Source of the DNA: Physocladia obscura
Lineage: Eukaryota; Chytridiomycota; Chytridiomycetes; Chytridiales; Chytriomycetaceae
Assembly: GCA_027596945.1 (NCBI GenBank)
Contig: JADGJH010000005.1
Location: 3,169-48,079, forward strand
Direction of reading: 5' to 3'
DNA length: 44,911 nt
The notes below the pieces were generated by a model that was not told the origin of the DNA, did no database searches, and saw nothing but the letters and a program-made list of their open reading frames with translations. The translations under genes and the position numbers were made by a program. Below are positions 30,701 to 42,165 of the stretch, piece by piece; position 1 is the stretch's first letter; every line of letters starts with the position of its first letter.

Positions 30701-33700
30701 TCAACCGCTTTCTTCGTCCCTGCCGAACCAGCCGCCGTGCTAGCCGCAGTTCCAACTGCTGATTCTTCGACCGTTGTATCGAAATGGAGGTCTGACGACG
30801 CATCATCAAATCCGTTTGGCAAATTCGCGTTCGATACTTGGCGTGATAATCCACTCTGACCAACTACTCCGATGCCATTGCCATTGCTATTTGAGGAAGC
30901 AGAACTTTTTTTCGGATTCATTTCATACCACGCTTTTGGCACACTGTCTTTCAGCAACGAAGCGTCAAGAATACACGCACGATGCAAAGTCGAAAAACTC
31001 GCAAGAATTTTTTCGCCCTTTTCACCAGTAAACGCGGTTACAACTGCTTGTACACTCTTGCTGTGTGAATGGTGGTGCGACGAAAACATGTCAGCAACAA
31101 GACGGATCAGACATTCGAGTGTAATAAATGAGCGGAAATATTTTTGCGCTTGTGCGATAGTTTCGTCGGATGCACCTGAATTAAAAAAATTTCGCTGAGT
31201 TCAATTTTTTTTTTTTTTTTGAATTTTTCTCACCACTGAAATCGATACATCTCAAACTCCAAGCAACTTTTGTGTCACCACTGCCAGTGTCACGCACAAA
31301 ATCGTTGACTCTTTCAATAGCAGATGACAGAGAATCCTGCAATAACGGAATAACTTGCTCCTTCGAGCTTTCTGTCAAAATCCTGAATAAAAATAACAAA
31401 GAATGTCCGCCCGTGGATGAGAGTGCATATTCGACTGGTAAATACGGAAGCGAATAAATTTGAATGAGCAATTCAACGCCACCAAGTTTAACAAAATCTT
31501 TACAATGTGCGGGATTTTGGAACAACCCTTCAAGAAACTGGCAATTAATTAGTCAGAAAAAAAAAATTCCGCAAAACAAAAAGCAGGAAAGACACTTACT
31601 CGAGCCATAACATCAACAAGCGTTCCAATCCGACTCTCCTTACGCTCGTCCCCCGTTTCGTTGGCACTGCCATCAGTTGTGGTATCACCAGATGCGGTTG
31701 TCACAACCATAGCATCTTCATTCGCTGTTCCAATTCCTCGAAGTCGCCAGAGCGAACTCTCTTCCTCTTTTTCTTCGTCTCCCACATCGAGAACGTCCTT
31801 TAAAATTTCAATGACAGCTGCCACAGCCCCATCTTTCAAACTCGGATGGTGTCGTACGAGTTCGTCCACAGCGTTTCCAATCACGTTAGGCATATCACGA
31901 TCGTAAAACGCCATACGAACGCTTGGTTCGTTGCTGATGAGTAGACGAAGGTACCGTGGAAGCGGATTCGACGCAGTGAATGCTTCAAGACCCACCTGGT
32001 TAAGACAGATTGCGCCGAATGCGTTTGGCAATGCACTTATCACTTCGGCACTGATAGGAAATTCTCCCGATGATGCCAATGAGAGAAGAGTTTGTGGGAG
32101 GCGTGACTCCTGGAGAATTGCGAGAGAAGCTGGCTCATTATGAATAAAAGTCGACATAATATTGATTGCTGTGTTTAAAATAACCACTGTTTAGAAACAA
32201 GAGGAAAAAAAAAAAACCTACCCAAACCGAACACATTTGCTCCAAAGAATTTGCTATTTTCAAAAATTATGAGCACACTGCTCGGCAAAGACGTTTCAAT
32301 GAGATTGCGGAGTTGATCAGTTCCGCCCGATGCTTGCATCATATGCATGATAAATTTAAGAAGTGACCTAAGAAGTGTAACTTGCAAGAATGAAATATCG
32401 TTGAGAGTAGACACTTGCGTCCCGTTCGTTACATTCGCTGAGAATGTTTCGTGGGTTCCTTTCGCTTCCAAACATGCCGCAACCTCAGTTTTAATTCGTC
32501 CCACAAGCAATTCAACGCCGTTGCAAGCTGTGAAAGCTGCAAGAGCATTCGGAAACGAATACATCATTAAATCCAAAAACGTTACGAATTTGGCGACATT
32601 CTAAGCAATAAGCGATGAAAAAAAACGAAGGAAAAACGACATACAACACACACACCTTCATCTGAGACACACGAACAACTGAAAAAACTTTTGCAACAAC
32701 TTGTACAATCCCTGAAGAAACAATCATTCCTCCCGCAACAGTTGAGTTTAGCAATTGCGAGGCAAACCCGAAAAACGCCTCTACAAAGTCAGCTGCGTCA
32801 TCAATATCACTTTCCGCACCTGTTTCAAGAAGTGATACAACTCGACGCGTTGTAGAAACCATAATTCCATGGTTAACCGAGGCTCCAACGGCATTCAATA
32901 CATCCATAGTATGAGCCTTGTGCCGTGACATTGCTTCGAGTGTGTACAGTGCTCCAGCTTGCAGTGTGTAGGTAACTGAAGACGACGTTGACAGTGAAAC
33001 AATTTCAGCTAAAGTTTGGGCCAGATCGGGCTCATACAAGTAAAACTTGCTTTGGCAAACGTCTTCAGGTAGAAGAGAGACTATTTGGAAACATTAAAAG
33101 GTCATGAGAAATCTCAAAAAATTAAAATAAAAAAATAAAAATACCAACCACAAACAGCCAAAGCCAAAACTCGCATCACAACAAGATCGCGAATCCGGTC
33201 AATAGCAGATTCAATACTGCCATTATTCCGAACATCAAACGAAAATGCGCAGCGCGCCTTGTGGAAGACAGAAAAAGCATCTTCAGCAGGAACTGAAAAC
33301 TCCTCCATAACCCAGTCAACAAATTCGGTGCAAGATGAATGTGTTGACTCAAAAACATTCGGGACTGAAACGGTCACAAGTCCACTTGACTGTGGGGCAG
33401 TTGCAATAGCAGTATTTTTGAGTGGTGTAGAGGCTGGAGAATAGTTTGCGAATGGAAGTGGAGTTGAGGAGGCTGATCCAAGCATTGATGTTTGGATTGG
33501 TTTTGATGGAGTTAAAAATGGACCAGCTGAAGTGGCAGCAGGCGTGGACGAAGCAGCGGAAGCGGCGGCGGTGGCGGCGGCGGTGGCGGCGGCGGCAGCT
33601 TTTTTTGAAGAAGCGTCAGCAGTTGTTGCCGAGTAATAATAAAAATTAAATGAGGAGATATTCGCAATTGTGACATTCGAAGATTCGGATAATGCAGTTG

Positions 33701-34854
33701 GATTGTCTTTTAAGAGTGCGACTAGAGCAGAGAGCGATACTGAAGAGGACCAACGTGATGCAAGAGTTGTAAGGGCAGGGTGAGCTGGAGCAAGTGCCAA
33801 CTTGGCGAGTCGTGGCTTAGACTGACGTTGGGGTGGTCTGACCAAAAAATGAAGCGCAGCGGTTGCCACATTGATTGATCGGCTTTCCAGAAGAACTGTA
33901 ACATGCTATTAAAGGGGCAAAATGAATTTTTCACAGTTCGGTATAGCAAACAAAAAAGAAAAAGAACAGAAAGCAAGAGCTTACCTCAAAAGAAGAATAA
34001 AGAGAGCGTGAAGTGCAACAGTCCCAGAGAAGACGCGACATATTGAGGACAGCAACAACTGTGTTTTCCAGCAAAGGAGAGACAGACGAGGATTGTGGCT
34101 GTTGTTGAAGATCGGAGAGGGGAGCAGTGGTGGCGGTGGAAGCAGTGACAAAGTCGGCTAGCACCGCGTCGAAACGGTTAAGAACCTTGATCCAATGATG
34201 CAAATCGCTCTTGGGGAGGCCTGTGGCGGGTGCAACGGCATTAGCAATGACGGTGCTGAGATCTTCGGCAGCGCACGTTTCCAGTGTCGCAATTAGATGC
34301 ACCAGCGGTGGATCCTGAAAGCACAATTCGTTCATTCATTCGTCCATTCATTCGTTCAAGCAGAGTGGGTGAGCAAGTGGACAAGTGAGAGTTTGAAAGA
34401 TGTCGGTTAGTTGGTTTTTGGTTAGATTTGGTTTGATTTAGTTTGATAAAAAGAAGGAAGATAGAGAGAGAGAGAGGCAAGTGCAGGCAAGAGTCGAACG
34501 AACGCGGAGCCAGAAGGTTTGTGTGCACAACACAAATACAAAACAATCCGCTTGAGTCCAATACGTTTGCCCAGACTGTGCAATGGTGCGATGCGATGAT
34601 GAAGCCGGAACAGAAGGTACCAGAAGGTACCAGCAGGCCAGGATAATTTGGTTTGTTTGTTTGCAGACAGGCAAAGACATACGCGTCTGTCTGTGCTTAG
34701 ATACGCAAACACAAAGGGAGGGAGGAAGGAAGAAAGAGAAGCGGACGCAACAAGGCAACAAGAAGGACTACGATGCGGCACGGGACTATGCTGAGTGTTT
34801 ATGTACCAGGGCATTCAGTCGTCGCGGGAGAGGCTTCTTGGGAATGGGCGCCAT
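21782..34854 (-). CDS. TOM1: Giant HECT E3 ubiquitin ligase of the Tom1/HUWE1 class
   Basis: Sixteen exons give about 3,915 residues: 34807-34854, 33985-34314, 33149-33905, 32656-33080, 32222-32600, 31600-32168, 31234-31537, 26950-31175, 26835-26888, 26700-26786, 26528-26633, 26383-26469, 25265-26335, 22009-25210, 21867-21952, 21782-21798. Order: armadillo-like DUF908/DUF913 region (LHHWIKVLNRFD at its start), UBA domain (VEQLVDMGYPRRAAETAL, about 1450-1490), UIM-like DILAQAMAMSM (about 1580), an acidic region (about 2270-2500), a charged coil (about 2680-2760), LP-type ubiquitin-binding repeats (LAALPEDLR, LNALPPDIR; about 2815-2925) and the HECT domain (about 3530-3915). The catalytic Cys, in PSAHTCFN at residue ~3882, is encoded across an intron. 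The 16-codon first exon and its 492-bp intron are the weakest part; an ATG at 34335 is the alternative start. Confidence 0.93.
34315..34806 (-). other. Long first intron of the HECT ligase gene
   Basis: At 492 bp this is about eight times the usual intron here. It holds a block of CATTCATTCG-like repeats near 34325-34360, an AG-rich tract near 34450-34480 and a repeated GAAGGTACCA unit at 34613-34632. Open frames on both strands inside it show no similarity I recognise. A regulatory role in the intron is possible but not shown. Confidence 0.5.
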
Positions 34855-35147
34855 CTTCCTTTTTCTTCTTTCAGAAAGTGACCAACCAAGAAGAAAAACA
34901 AGAACAAGCAAGAGCGTCAAACCAGTACACACCAGCCAACTCCATACATGTCCGCTAACCGCATCAGTTGCGTAAGGCCATCAAACTTAATAATTAACTC
35001 TCTACTATCCTCCGCCTTCGCCTTCCCTTCTCTTTCTTCCTATCGCCTTTCGAGTTCCCCAAACCAGTCAACCCCGAAAACAGTAACCTCCGTCCAACAA
35101 ATCTTAATAGTTCTCTTTGTTCAGAAACTGTCGGCAATGACACGACC
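34855..35147. promoter_or_regulatory. Divergent intergenic region between the HECT ligase and PRP38-like genes
   Basis: These 293 bases separate two divergent ATGs. Pyrimidine-rich tracts dominate (35010-35060). I recognise no certain factor site. A tiny upstream ORF (35137-35151) lies at its right edge and its stop overlaps the PRP38-like start codon. Confidence 0.4.
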
Positions 35148-36438
35148 ATGAACCTCAACAATATCCTGTATCAAAATAGTATGTCTTGTTTTGTTGTTAC
35201 ATTCATTCCCTCAAACAAACTCTCTTATTTTTTAGTTATTGCCAGTCCGTACTTCAAAGGCTTATATGACAAAAAAACGTTTCACGAAGTCGTCGACGAA
35301 ATTTACAGCAAAGGTTTCATCTCCAATTATTGATCTCTTGTTTCACATCTCTTTTGACTCCCTCCATTTTTCGATCATACAGTCACTTCGCTCGGTGAGT
35401 AAATAGTCGCATCTATATATTTACTCTTTTAAAACCAGCTCTGTCTCTATCTGTTTTTTGCCTGGTTCTCTTGTGTCTATATGTCCTGTCAAAAGCAGTA
35501 AGAAGACCAAATTCAAAAACACGAACCACGAACAATTACTCTCTCGTTTTCTTTTTTCTTTTTCTTTCGTTCCTTACTTCATTTATATTATTTTACTTCA
35601 CCCATTAAAAAACAAAAAATGCATAGAACCATTCCTGAAGCAAACACACGCCAGCACAGCTTTTTGCCTCCTCTATAAACTCCATACACTCCGTCCAACA
35701 ATTGCCCAACTGGAAAATCTTATCGACAATCCAGACTCGCCGCACATACGCGTAACCGGATTCCTGTACCTGCGTTATATGTGCGACCCTGCTGCGCTGT
35801 GGGACTGGCTGGGTCCGTATCTGGATGATGAGGAAGAAGTCCGCGTTGAAGGCGGCGTGCGTCCTACCGTTTGGACGATTGGGAAAGTCTGCAAAACGCT
35901 GTTGACGGACCAAAAGTGGCTTGGGACAATGTTGCCACGTATTCCTGTTCCTGTTATGCGGGACTTGGAAGTAAAAATTAAGCAAAATGTTTTTCCTGGA
36001 GGCGGTGCTGATGATAGTCGTCAGGGCGGTAATATTCGTGCAAGAAGTCGGTCTCCGCGTCATCCTCCTGCATCTGGCTTTGGTGGTGGGCGAGGAAATG
36101 TTACTCGAGATTATAATGACGACTTGGATTATGGAGACGAACCTAGCAGAAAAAGAATATCGTCACGATCAAGATCTCCGCCTGTCAGACGGCACAGAGA
36201 CTTTTTGCCTCGTCGAGATCATGATGGTGGCGGTGGGAAAGACCACAGCAGCAGAGATTATATTGATGTAAATAGAGACTATGGTGCTGGCAGGGATATT
36301 CGTGACAGGGACAAACGTGGCGGAAGTGGCGGAGTTGGCTACAGAGACTCACGTGATAAACGAGACCCACGAGACAGAGCAAGAGACCGTGACCGAGAGT
36401 ATCGCAGTGGCCGCGACCGGGAGAGAGATTATCGCTGA
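35148..36438 (+). CDS. PRPF38B: Prp38 family pre-mRNA splicing factor (PRPF38B-like) with RS tail
   Basis: Four exons: 35148-35178, 35236-35313, a 12-nt exon 35383-35394, and 35627-36438; 310 residues. Joining them restores the family's N-terminus: MNLNNILYQN, IIASPYFK, FHEVVDEIYSKVTSLEPF, then THASTAFCLLYKL, DSPHIRVTGFLYLRY, LWDWLGPYLDDEEE and LPRIPVPVMRDLE. From about residue 190 the protein becomes an Arg/Ser/Asp-rich tail (RDRDR repeats), as in PRPF38B. Prp38 proteins act as tri-snRNP or B-complex factors during spliceosome activation. Only with the 12-nt exon is the KVTSLEPF segment complete, which supports it. The third intron (232 bp) is long for the window. An upstream ATG at 35137 opens a four-codon ORF ending in a TGA that overlaps the start codon. 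Confidence 0.87.
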
Positions 36439-36528
36439 AATAAAAGAAAACTTCATTTCTATATTTTATTACGTCGTTCCTCGAAGCAAGATTTTTCTGA
36501 AACAGATTGCGATCAACCAAAACACCAA

Positions 36529-37792
36529 ATGAACCGAGGTCGAGAATTACTCGCAGTAACAACGGGATCGGAATCACGCTTTGGCACATCACCCACAATG
36601 TCACCGATAAACCGCAATAGTAGTCGCAGCCGCAGCCGTGCTGGACGTTTACGCAAAATAACCACCAAGCGATCTGTAATGCAAATCAACCCCAAGACCG
36701 GATTGCGGGAACTATCGTTGCCAAAAATATCGATTGAATTCAAATGGATTCCGTATTCTCCATCAAGTACTTCAGAGGGCGAGGATAATGGCGTATCAAA
36801 CGCAGCACTTCATGATGATGAAGGTTATAATCTTGCTGCTCACGATGATGGCGGACATTTGAATGAAACCAACGATTCGAACAACGTTGATGCCGATAGC
36901 AATAGCAGCACTGAACAGCATGATGCAGCAGATGAAGAGGCTCGTACCAGCGAAATTAACGAAGAAAGCACTACTCTGCTAGGGAAACTTTCCCTGGATA
37001 ATAGCAGCGTTAGCAGAAGTAGTGGTGGTGGGGGTGGCAGTGGCAGTAAATCATACAGCGAACGTAGCCGGCTTCAATTCTCAGCCACAGTTGACAAATC
37101 ATTTTCGGCGATTGACAACGACAAATCCTCCGACGCGTTGACGGCTGCCGACCTCAAAGCCCTTGACACGCTGCGTTCCACGGCTGCAATGTTCTTAGAC
37201 ACTGCCCAATGGGATGCAGCCGAAGCGGAACTCATCACGCTGCTGGAAGTTGAAAAGTCGCTGCATGGGCCGCATCATCCAAGCACAATCAGGACTCTCG
37301 ATTCGCTTGGGAAACTGTATTTGAAGCTTGGGCAGACCGATATGGCCGACGAATGCGCGATGCAAGTGCTTTTTGGTCGCGGAACTAGATTCTATGAATC
37401 ACGACAGTTTGATCAGGCCGAGGCGGAATATATAAAATTGATTGCAATGAAGGTGTTTTTTTTTTCTTTATTTTTCAACTTCTAACCGGTATATGTATAT
37501 TCAGGTAAAGTATAGTCAGAACGACGAATCAGTGATTGTCGCGACAGTAAATCTCGCGAAAATTTACGAACAAACTGGGCGAGTCAGATTACATGGCAAA
37601 TACGTAATGCAAAGTGTCGAGCGCCTGGCTATGCTCTATGATGAACGTGGTAATTTCCAAGCAGCTCTTAGCAAGTACCTGCAGCTTCTGGATCTGCAAA
37701 TCAAACGACTGGGGCCGGAACATCCTGCAACACTTGCGACGAATCGTAAACTTGCAGAGCTCTATGCCAGCGTTTCAGATGACGAAGAATGA
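36529..37792 (+). CDS. TPR protein, kinesin-light-chain-like repeats
   Basis: Two exons, 36529-37452 and 37505-37792, encode 403 residues. The first ~220 residues are low complexity: an Arg/Ser-rich start (SRSRSRAGR), an acidic Asn/Asp region and a glycine/serine run. From about residue 225 tetratricopeptide repeats of the kinesin light chain type appear: AAMFLDTAQWDAAEAELITLLEVEKSLHGPHHPSTIRTLDSLGKLYLKLG, and at the end ERLAMLYDERGNFQAALSKYLQLLDLQIKRLGPEHPATLATNRKLAELY (quoted motifs: LGPEHPATL and LHGPHHPST). Such repeats bind peptides; the partner is unknown. No kinesin light chain coiled coil is visible, so I do not call it a true light chain. The start lies 90 bases after the Prp38-like stop, on the same strand. 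Confidence 0.78.
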
Positions 37793-37867
37793 TTTTTTTT
37801 TTTTTTGTTCATTATAATTTTTGTTTTAGAATTTTTGAAGTGGGAAAAAAGTCAAAAAAAAATTTTT

Positions 37868-39126
37868 ATGATTGCATTCATTATTGTATTCCTTCCAATC
37901 TGGATAGTGAAAGCGCAAAATATTGAAGCCTTCGGCAGACTCCTCACTAGCATTCCATCATGCGGCCAAGATGCGCTCACGAGCTCCATTGGAACCTCTA
38001 CACCATCACAAAGCCAATTGATTCCAACCTGTCACACTCTCGATTCGTCTATCAATAAAATCGTCGGATCGCTAAGCTCAACATGTTTAAGTGAATCATT
38101 GGACTCCAACTTGATAAGAGATGTTCTCAACATTTATTATTATTGTTATTGTTATTATTAAAATTTTTATTTCACGCGTCACACCTACGGCAACAGATTA
38201 TTTTGGGACTAGTACATGTATGCCACGGAGTTTCTTCCGGCATAAACAGCGGATACAACGTGGAAGCACTGGAAATTTTTTGGGCTACCCAACCTGACTG
38301 CGTGCATTTGATCATCAGCCAGCAATTCAATGTAGGATCACCTCCTTTCGGCAATGATGTTTTATCCCTGTGCAGCCAGGGTGATAATATTGCTGGCATA
38401 ATTGCGGATAGTATGTTTGCTTGTGCTGGATTTCGGCAGAGCGAAATTCCAGGTACTGTTACTTATGTGAGTTGCGTGTGTGTTATTTCTAAGTTGCGTC
38501 ACTCTCTTTCCAAATCATTATTATTATTACCATTAGTAATTAATTGCTGTCATTAAATAAAATGTATAAAAAATCAGCTGTCAAACGTCTGGTCCAAAAT
38601 CTGTTCCATCCCAGGACCTGTTCCAGATATCTTAAAAACACACGTCAGCAAACCCCAATTCTGTCCTCTCACTCTCTTTAAAAATACCTCGCTCTCGCTC
38701 TCGCTTGCCAAAAACTCCTCTGCTAGCCTCACCGTCACCAAAACATCCTCATCCAGCGCACTCTTCAGACTCACTGCCGAAAACAAGTTAGCTGTCTGGC
38801 TGCCAGGGAATACTGCAAATACAAGCAGCGATAGTAGTAGCAGTAACATCTTATGTGTGTCTGCATCGGTAATAGCAGCGATTGGAGTTGCACTGGTTCC
38901 GTGCAACAATGCAACGACGACGACAAATTGGATTCCAGTGTGGCCAAATTTGCAACTCTCGAATTTTAGTGGTGCTGCGGCTGCCAATTGTCTGACTGTC
39001 AATAGCAATGCTGTTTCTGGTGATGAAGATGGAGTGGAAGAAAACAGTGTTGGAGTTAACCATTGTGATGGGGGGTGGAATCAGCAGTGGGTTTTTGATA
39101 CTTCTAATTGTACCACCAATAAATAA
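37868..39126 (+). CDS. Secreted cysteine-rich protein with C-terminal ricin-B-type beta-trefoil
   Basis: Three exons (37868-38122, 38197-38466, 38578-39126) give 357 residues. A signal peptide (MIAFIIVFLPIWIVKA) leads into two related helical, cysteine-containing units: one spans CGQD to LSSTC (about 32-73) and the other CVHL to MFACAG (about 115-160). Both have a Cys, a Pro-rich middle, a second Cys and a third Cys at similar spacing. From about residue 215 the repeats of a ricin-B-type trefoil can be read: LCVSAS...LVPCNN, then CLTVNS...HCDGGWNQQWVF with the QxW motif at the end. Such domains bind sugars. The second intron's donor (GTGAGT) and the phases fix the model. Function is unknown; no enzyme or toxin domain is seen. 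It is the last gene before the CpG-depleted end. Confidence 0.65.
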
Positions 39127-41884
39127 AATTTTGAAATAAAATTTAAAATGACCACTATGCATTTTCTGTGGAATTTAATGGAGCAATTGTTTATGACAGT
39201 GCCAGCACTGAGTTACTGCATATTGTTACCCATACTGAGATATCAAAAACATCTTAGCGTCAAAGGCAAGTAATTGAAAATGCTCATTTTCACACTGCAA
39301 TCCCTTTTTGAAATTGTATTTAGAAATAAAAAATAAATGAAATTATTTTAAGGATTTATTATTAAGGATTTATTGACATTTTTTGCAACTTTTGCAGGGC
39401 TAGAAACTTAAAAGTAGGGTTTTGGTTCTCATTACTCTATTCTGTGGTTGTGAAAATGACTTATTGATATATATAAACAATAGTCAAGTTGTTTTGTAGG
39501 ATAAGTCACCACAGCTCTGTCAAAGTTGAATAATGCAATTTCATATTTGGATAATTTTACATTATGACATTTTCAGAAACTAGCCAAGATCATTATTGCA
39601 TCATTTACAGTATTTACCCAACAATTTTAAAGAGATAAATGACTTAGAATTAGTTCATGTTCTAGTAACAACTGTATCTGTTTGTTTTTTTTTCTTCATC
39701 TCTCAACTTTGGCTGTTGGTACTGAAGTAATCTGTCAAATTCAACTTGGCCTTATATTTTAATTTCTAGTTTCATTATTGGAACATGACTGACAGATTTT
39801 TCACATAGACAGAGGTCTGTAATGTTAAATATGCCTGAAAGTTTTTGGCAACCTTTTTCCAGTTTCTAAATTGACAGTCTTTTATATTTTACTAAAAAAA
39901 ACTGCTTTACTTTGTCAAATAAGTATTACTTTTAATTTTAATTTGAACAGAATTTTCAACTTGAAGTGTTACTTTGTCTACTGAATTTGAATGATAGGTT
40001 TTATTAAAAGAAACTTTGTATTTATTGATCTCCAAAAATTCCAGCACTACTTAGCCATATCATCTTAGAACTCTGATCCTTGCTGTATTTATCTCTCTTT
40101 TAAAGATTTTTTCTGTTCTAAACTATTTTTCTACAATATTTCTAAAATGTGAGTATACATTCTGTAGATTTGATTCAACAACAGAACTTGAAATTAGTAT
40201 TAATGAGATGTATAGTTTGCGTTTGATTTGGAGGATGAAAAATTATTGTATAGTTGTTTTGAATTCTCCTTGTTGTAGTTTTTAACATAGTATTTATATC
40301 TTGAAAAGCAATAGATATTAAACCGCATCACCTTAACTTAGCAAGCATGAGTGACAAAACAAGTAGGTTTAATTACAGATTTGGCAAGACAGAACTCACT
40401 CAATTGGTTTTTAAGCTTTAGCAGCTGTTCATTATTGTCACTAAAGATAAGCACAAGGTGTTTAATCTGGAAGTGCTGGTCATCTTTCTTTGGTACCTTG
40501 TGTACCCAAATCAGTTTGGCAATTTGGTTTCAATGTTTGGACAAAGCCATGCTGCTTTGTCAGTCCTATTTAATTATGCTCTTAATCATGTGTACAAAAG
40601 ATTTGGCTATTTATTGAGCTGGAATACCTCATACTTGAAGAAACAGAAGTTGCATGAATTTGAAATGGCAATTTATGCATTAAATGCAGACTGGCATTTA
40701 ATGGCCCCAGGCTAAAAAATGCACTGAGATTTCAGTTGCTTGTTTATCCAGATAGAATTATGTTTGTTTTGTTTTTTTGTTTTTTTTCTGTTGTGTTCAA
40801 TGAATTTTTTCAGGGTACCACTGAATTTTAACAAGTCAATGAGTAAAGTCTGTATTATAATAGAGTGAGGTTTTGGCTATGTGATCAAGTCTAATTTTCC
40901 AAGAATCAAAGGCTCTGGCTTCAGCTAGTTGCTGTGCATTACAAGACAGCTGTGTTACTCTCAAATATGTTGATATGTTCACACAGTGGACTTAAATTTC
41001 TGTTTTTGTTTTTTGGCATTCTACCACCATCCTTACATGGTCTCAATTTATTGATTTAATAAATAAAAATAATTAAAAATTATTTCAACTAAATTAATTA
41101 GGTACATATTTATTCAAAAAGGCAGTTTATTTATTTTTCTGCCATCTTATTCATCATTAATTGAATTAACTTCAAATTTTGGCTTCTTTCAAACTGTATT
41201 TGCACATGTTTTTTTTTCTCAAACTCCAGTTTTGCCATTTTTCCGTTGTGCTTTTCTGCATTTTTACTTTTAAACTTGATTTTCTCCAGTCTGAGTCAAT
41301 GCACCTCCAAATCCAATTTGCAAAGCTGTTCTTCAACTCATTTTCTGCTGCTGCAATGCTTACAGAATTAACTTTTGTCACTTTCTTGATATTCTGAAAA
41401 TTGACCATTGATTTTTCACAAAGTTGATAAAGTTTTGAGTATAAAAAAAAGTGGAATATTGATTTCAGTTGATTTTGACTAGCTGAGGATAGAAACAGTC
41501 AGTTTATTAGCCAAGATAGTAGTGATTTACTTGGCATCAGCTCACAGCTATTCTGACTGCAAATATTTTAAATGGATCAAATTTTAATAGCAATTTGCAA
41601 TCAAAAATGGGGATATTAATATAAAAAAACTGGGATTTGATTGTGTTGATGTTGAAATGATGCCATCTGAAAGCATATAAACAAAGCACAAAACAAATTG
41701 AGTTTCAAATTAATTGGCATTAAAATAAGCTAATTGACTTGTTCCAATAAATATTTATTTAATTGAAGCAAACTCAATACATGGGTCTAATGCCAGGTTT
41801 TAATATTTATTTGCAATGACAAAAAAAATTAGCATGTGACTGTTTGGGACAGAAGCAGGTGGAACAAATGCAAAAAATGACATT
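39127..41884. other. AT-rich, CpG-depleted decayed transposon-like DNA without an intact gene
   Basis: From the end of the trefoil gene the sequence changes abruptly: AT-rich, many TG/CA and TT/AA steps and, counting by eye, only about four CpG in 2.7 kb. No frame longer than about 90 codons has gene-like composition. It contains the Harbinger-like fragment described separately. A minus-strand open frame at 41172-41408 encodes a basic, Lys/Trp-rich, probably helical peptide that could be from an element-associated DNA-binding protein, but I cannot assign it. I see no tRNA, rRNA or host gene here. Confidence 0.7.
40360..40715 (+). pseudogene. Harbinger-like transposase N-terminal fragment (second copy)
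   Basis: The plus-strand frame reads, with one stop, FGKTELTQLVFKL, then FLWYLVYPNQFGNL, FGQSHAALSVLFNYALNHVY and an EFEMAIYALN segment. This order is that of the helical region that precedes the DDE domain in one group of PIF/Harbinger transposases. Nothing of the catalytic core (a GFIDGT motif would come next) follows; the frame stops after 40715. So it is a truncated, inactive fragment. Its orientation is opposite to the complete element downstream, and its sequence is of a different Harbinger subgroup. Ends of the original element could not be found. Base composition is CpG-poor like the surroundings. Confidence 0.6.
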
Positions 41885-41990
41885 GGAAGGCTTCCAAAAC
41901 TGGGACAAACAAAAAAGACAAAATGTCTTTGTCCCAGCAGGATAGGCGGTTTGTCTCAGAATTTTGTCCCAATGATGTCTCCAAAATAAA
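41885..41990 (+). repeat. Left terminal inverted repeat of the Harbinger-like element
   Basis: About 106 bases that pair with 43401-43507 in reverse complement. Mismatches are few and mostly transitions; two CCGG/GCGGG-type sites intact in the right copy read CCAGCAGG here. Confidence 0.85.
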
Positions 41991-42165
41991 CTGATGCAAC
42001 TGGAGCTATTGTTAAAAAAAGGAAACAGTGGTAGTGAGAATGAATTTTTTGTTTATTAATTTTTTTCTGAATTATTTTGTCTGTTCAAATTAAAATATTA
42101 TTATTGAAGCTGTTTTCTGATTGTGTATATTATTATTGAAATTATTAAAATTATTTAAAAATATT

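Noticed and set aside
34443..34975. Plus-strand open frames of 67-130 codons
   Set aside because: They fall in the HECT first intron, first exon and divergent promoter region, have repetitive composition and match nothing known to me.
36185..36604. Minus-strand frame of 139 codons
   Set aside because: It is antisense to the Arg/Ser-rich tail of the Prp38-like gene, a region whose codon use creates long antisense frames.
36529..37792. A true kinesin light chain
   Set aside because: The repeats are of that type, but the N-terminal heavy-chain-binding coiled coil is absent, so only TPR protein is claimed.
37868..39126. A ricin-type toxin gene
   Set aside because: Only a sugar-binding trefoil is suggested; there is no catalytic A-chain or other toxic domain.
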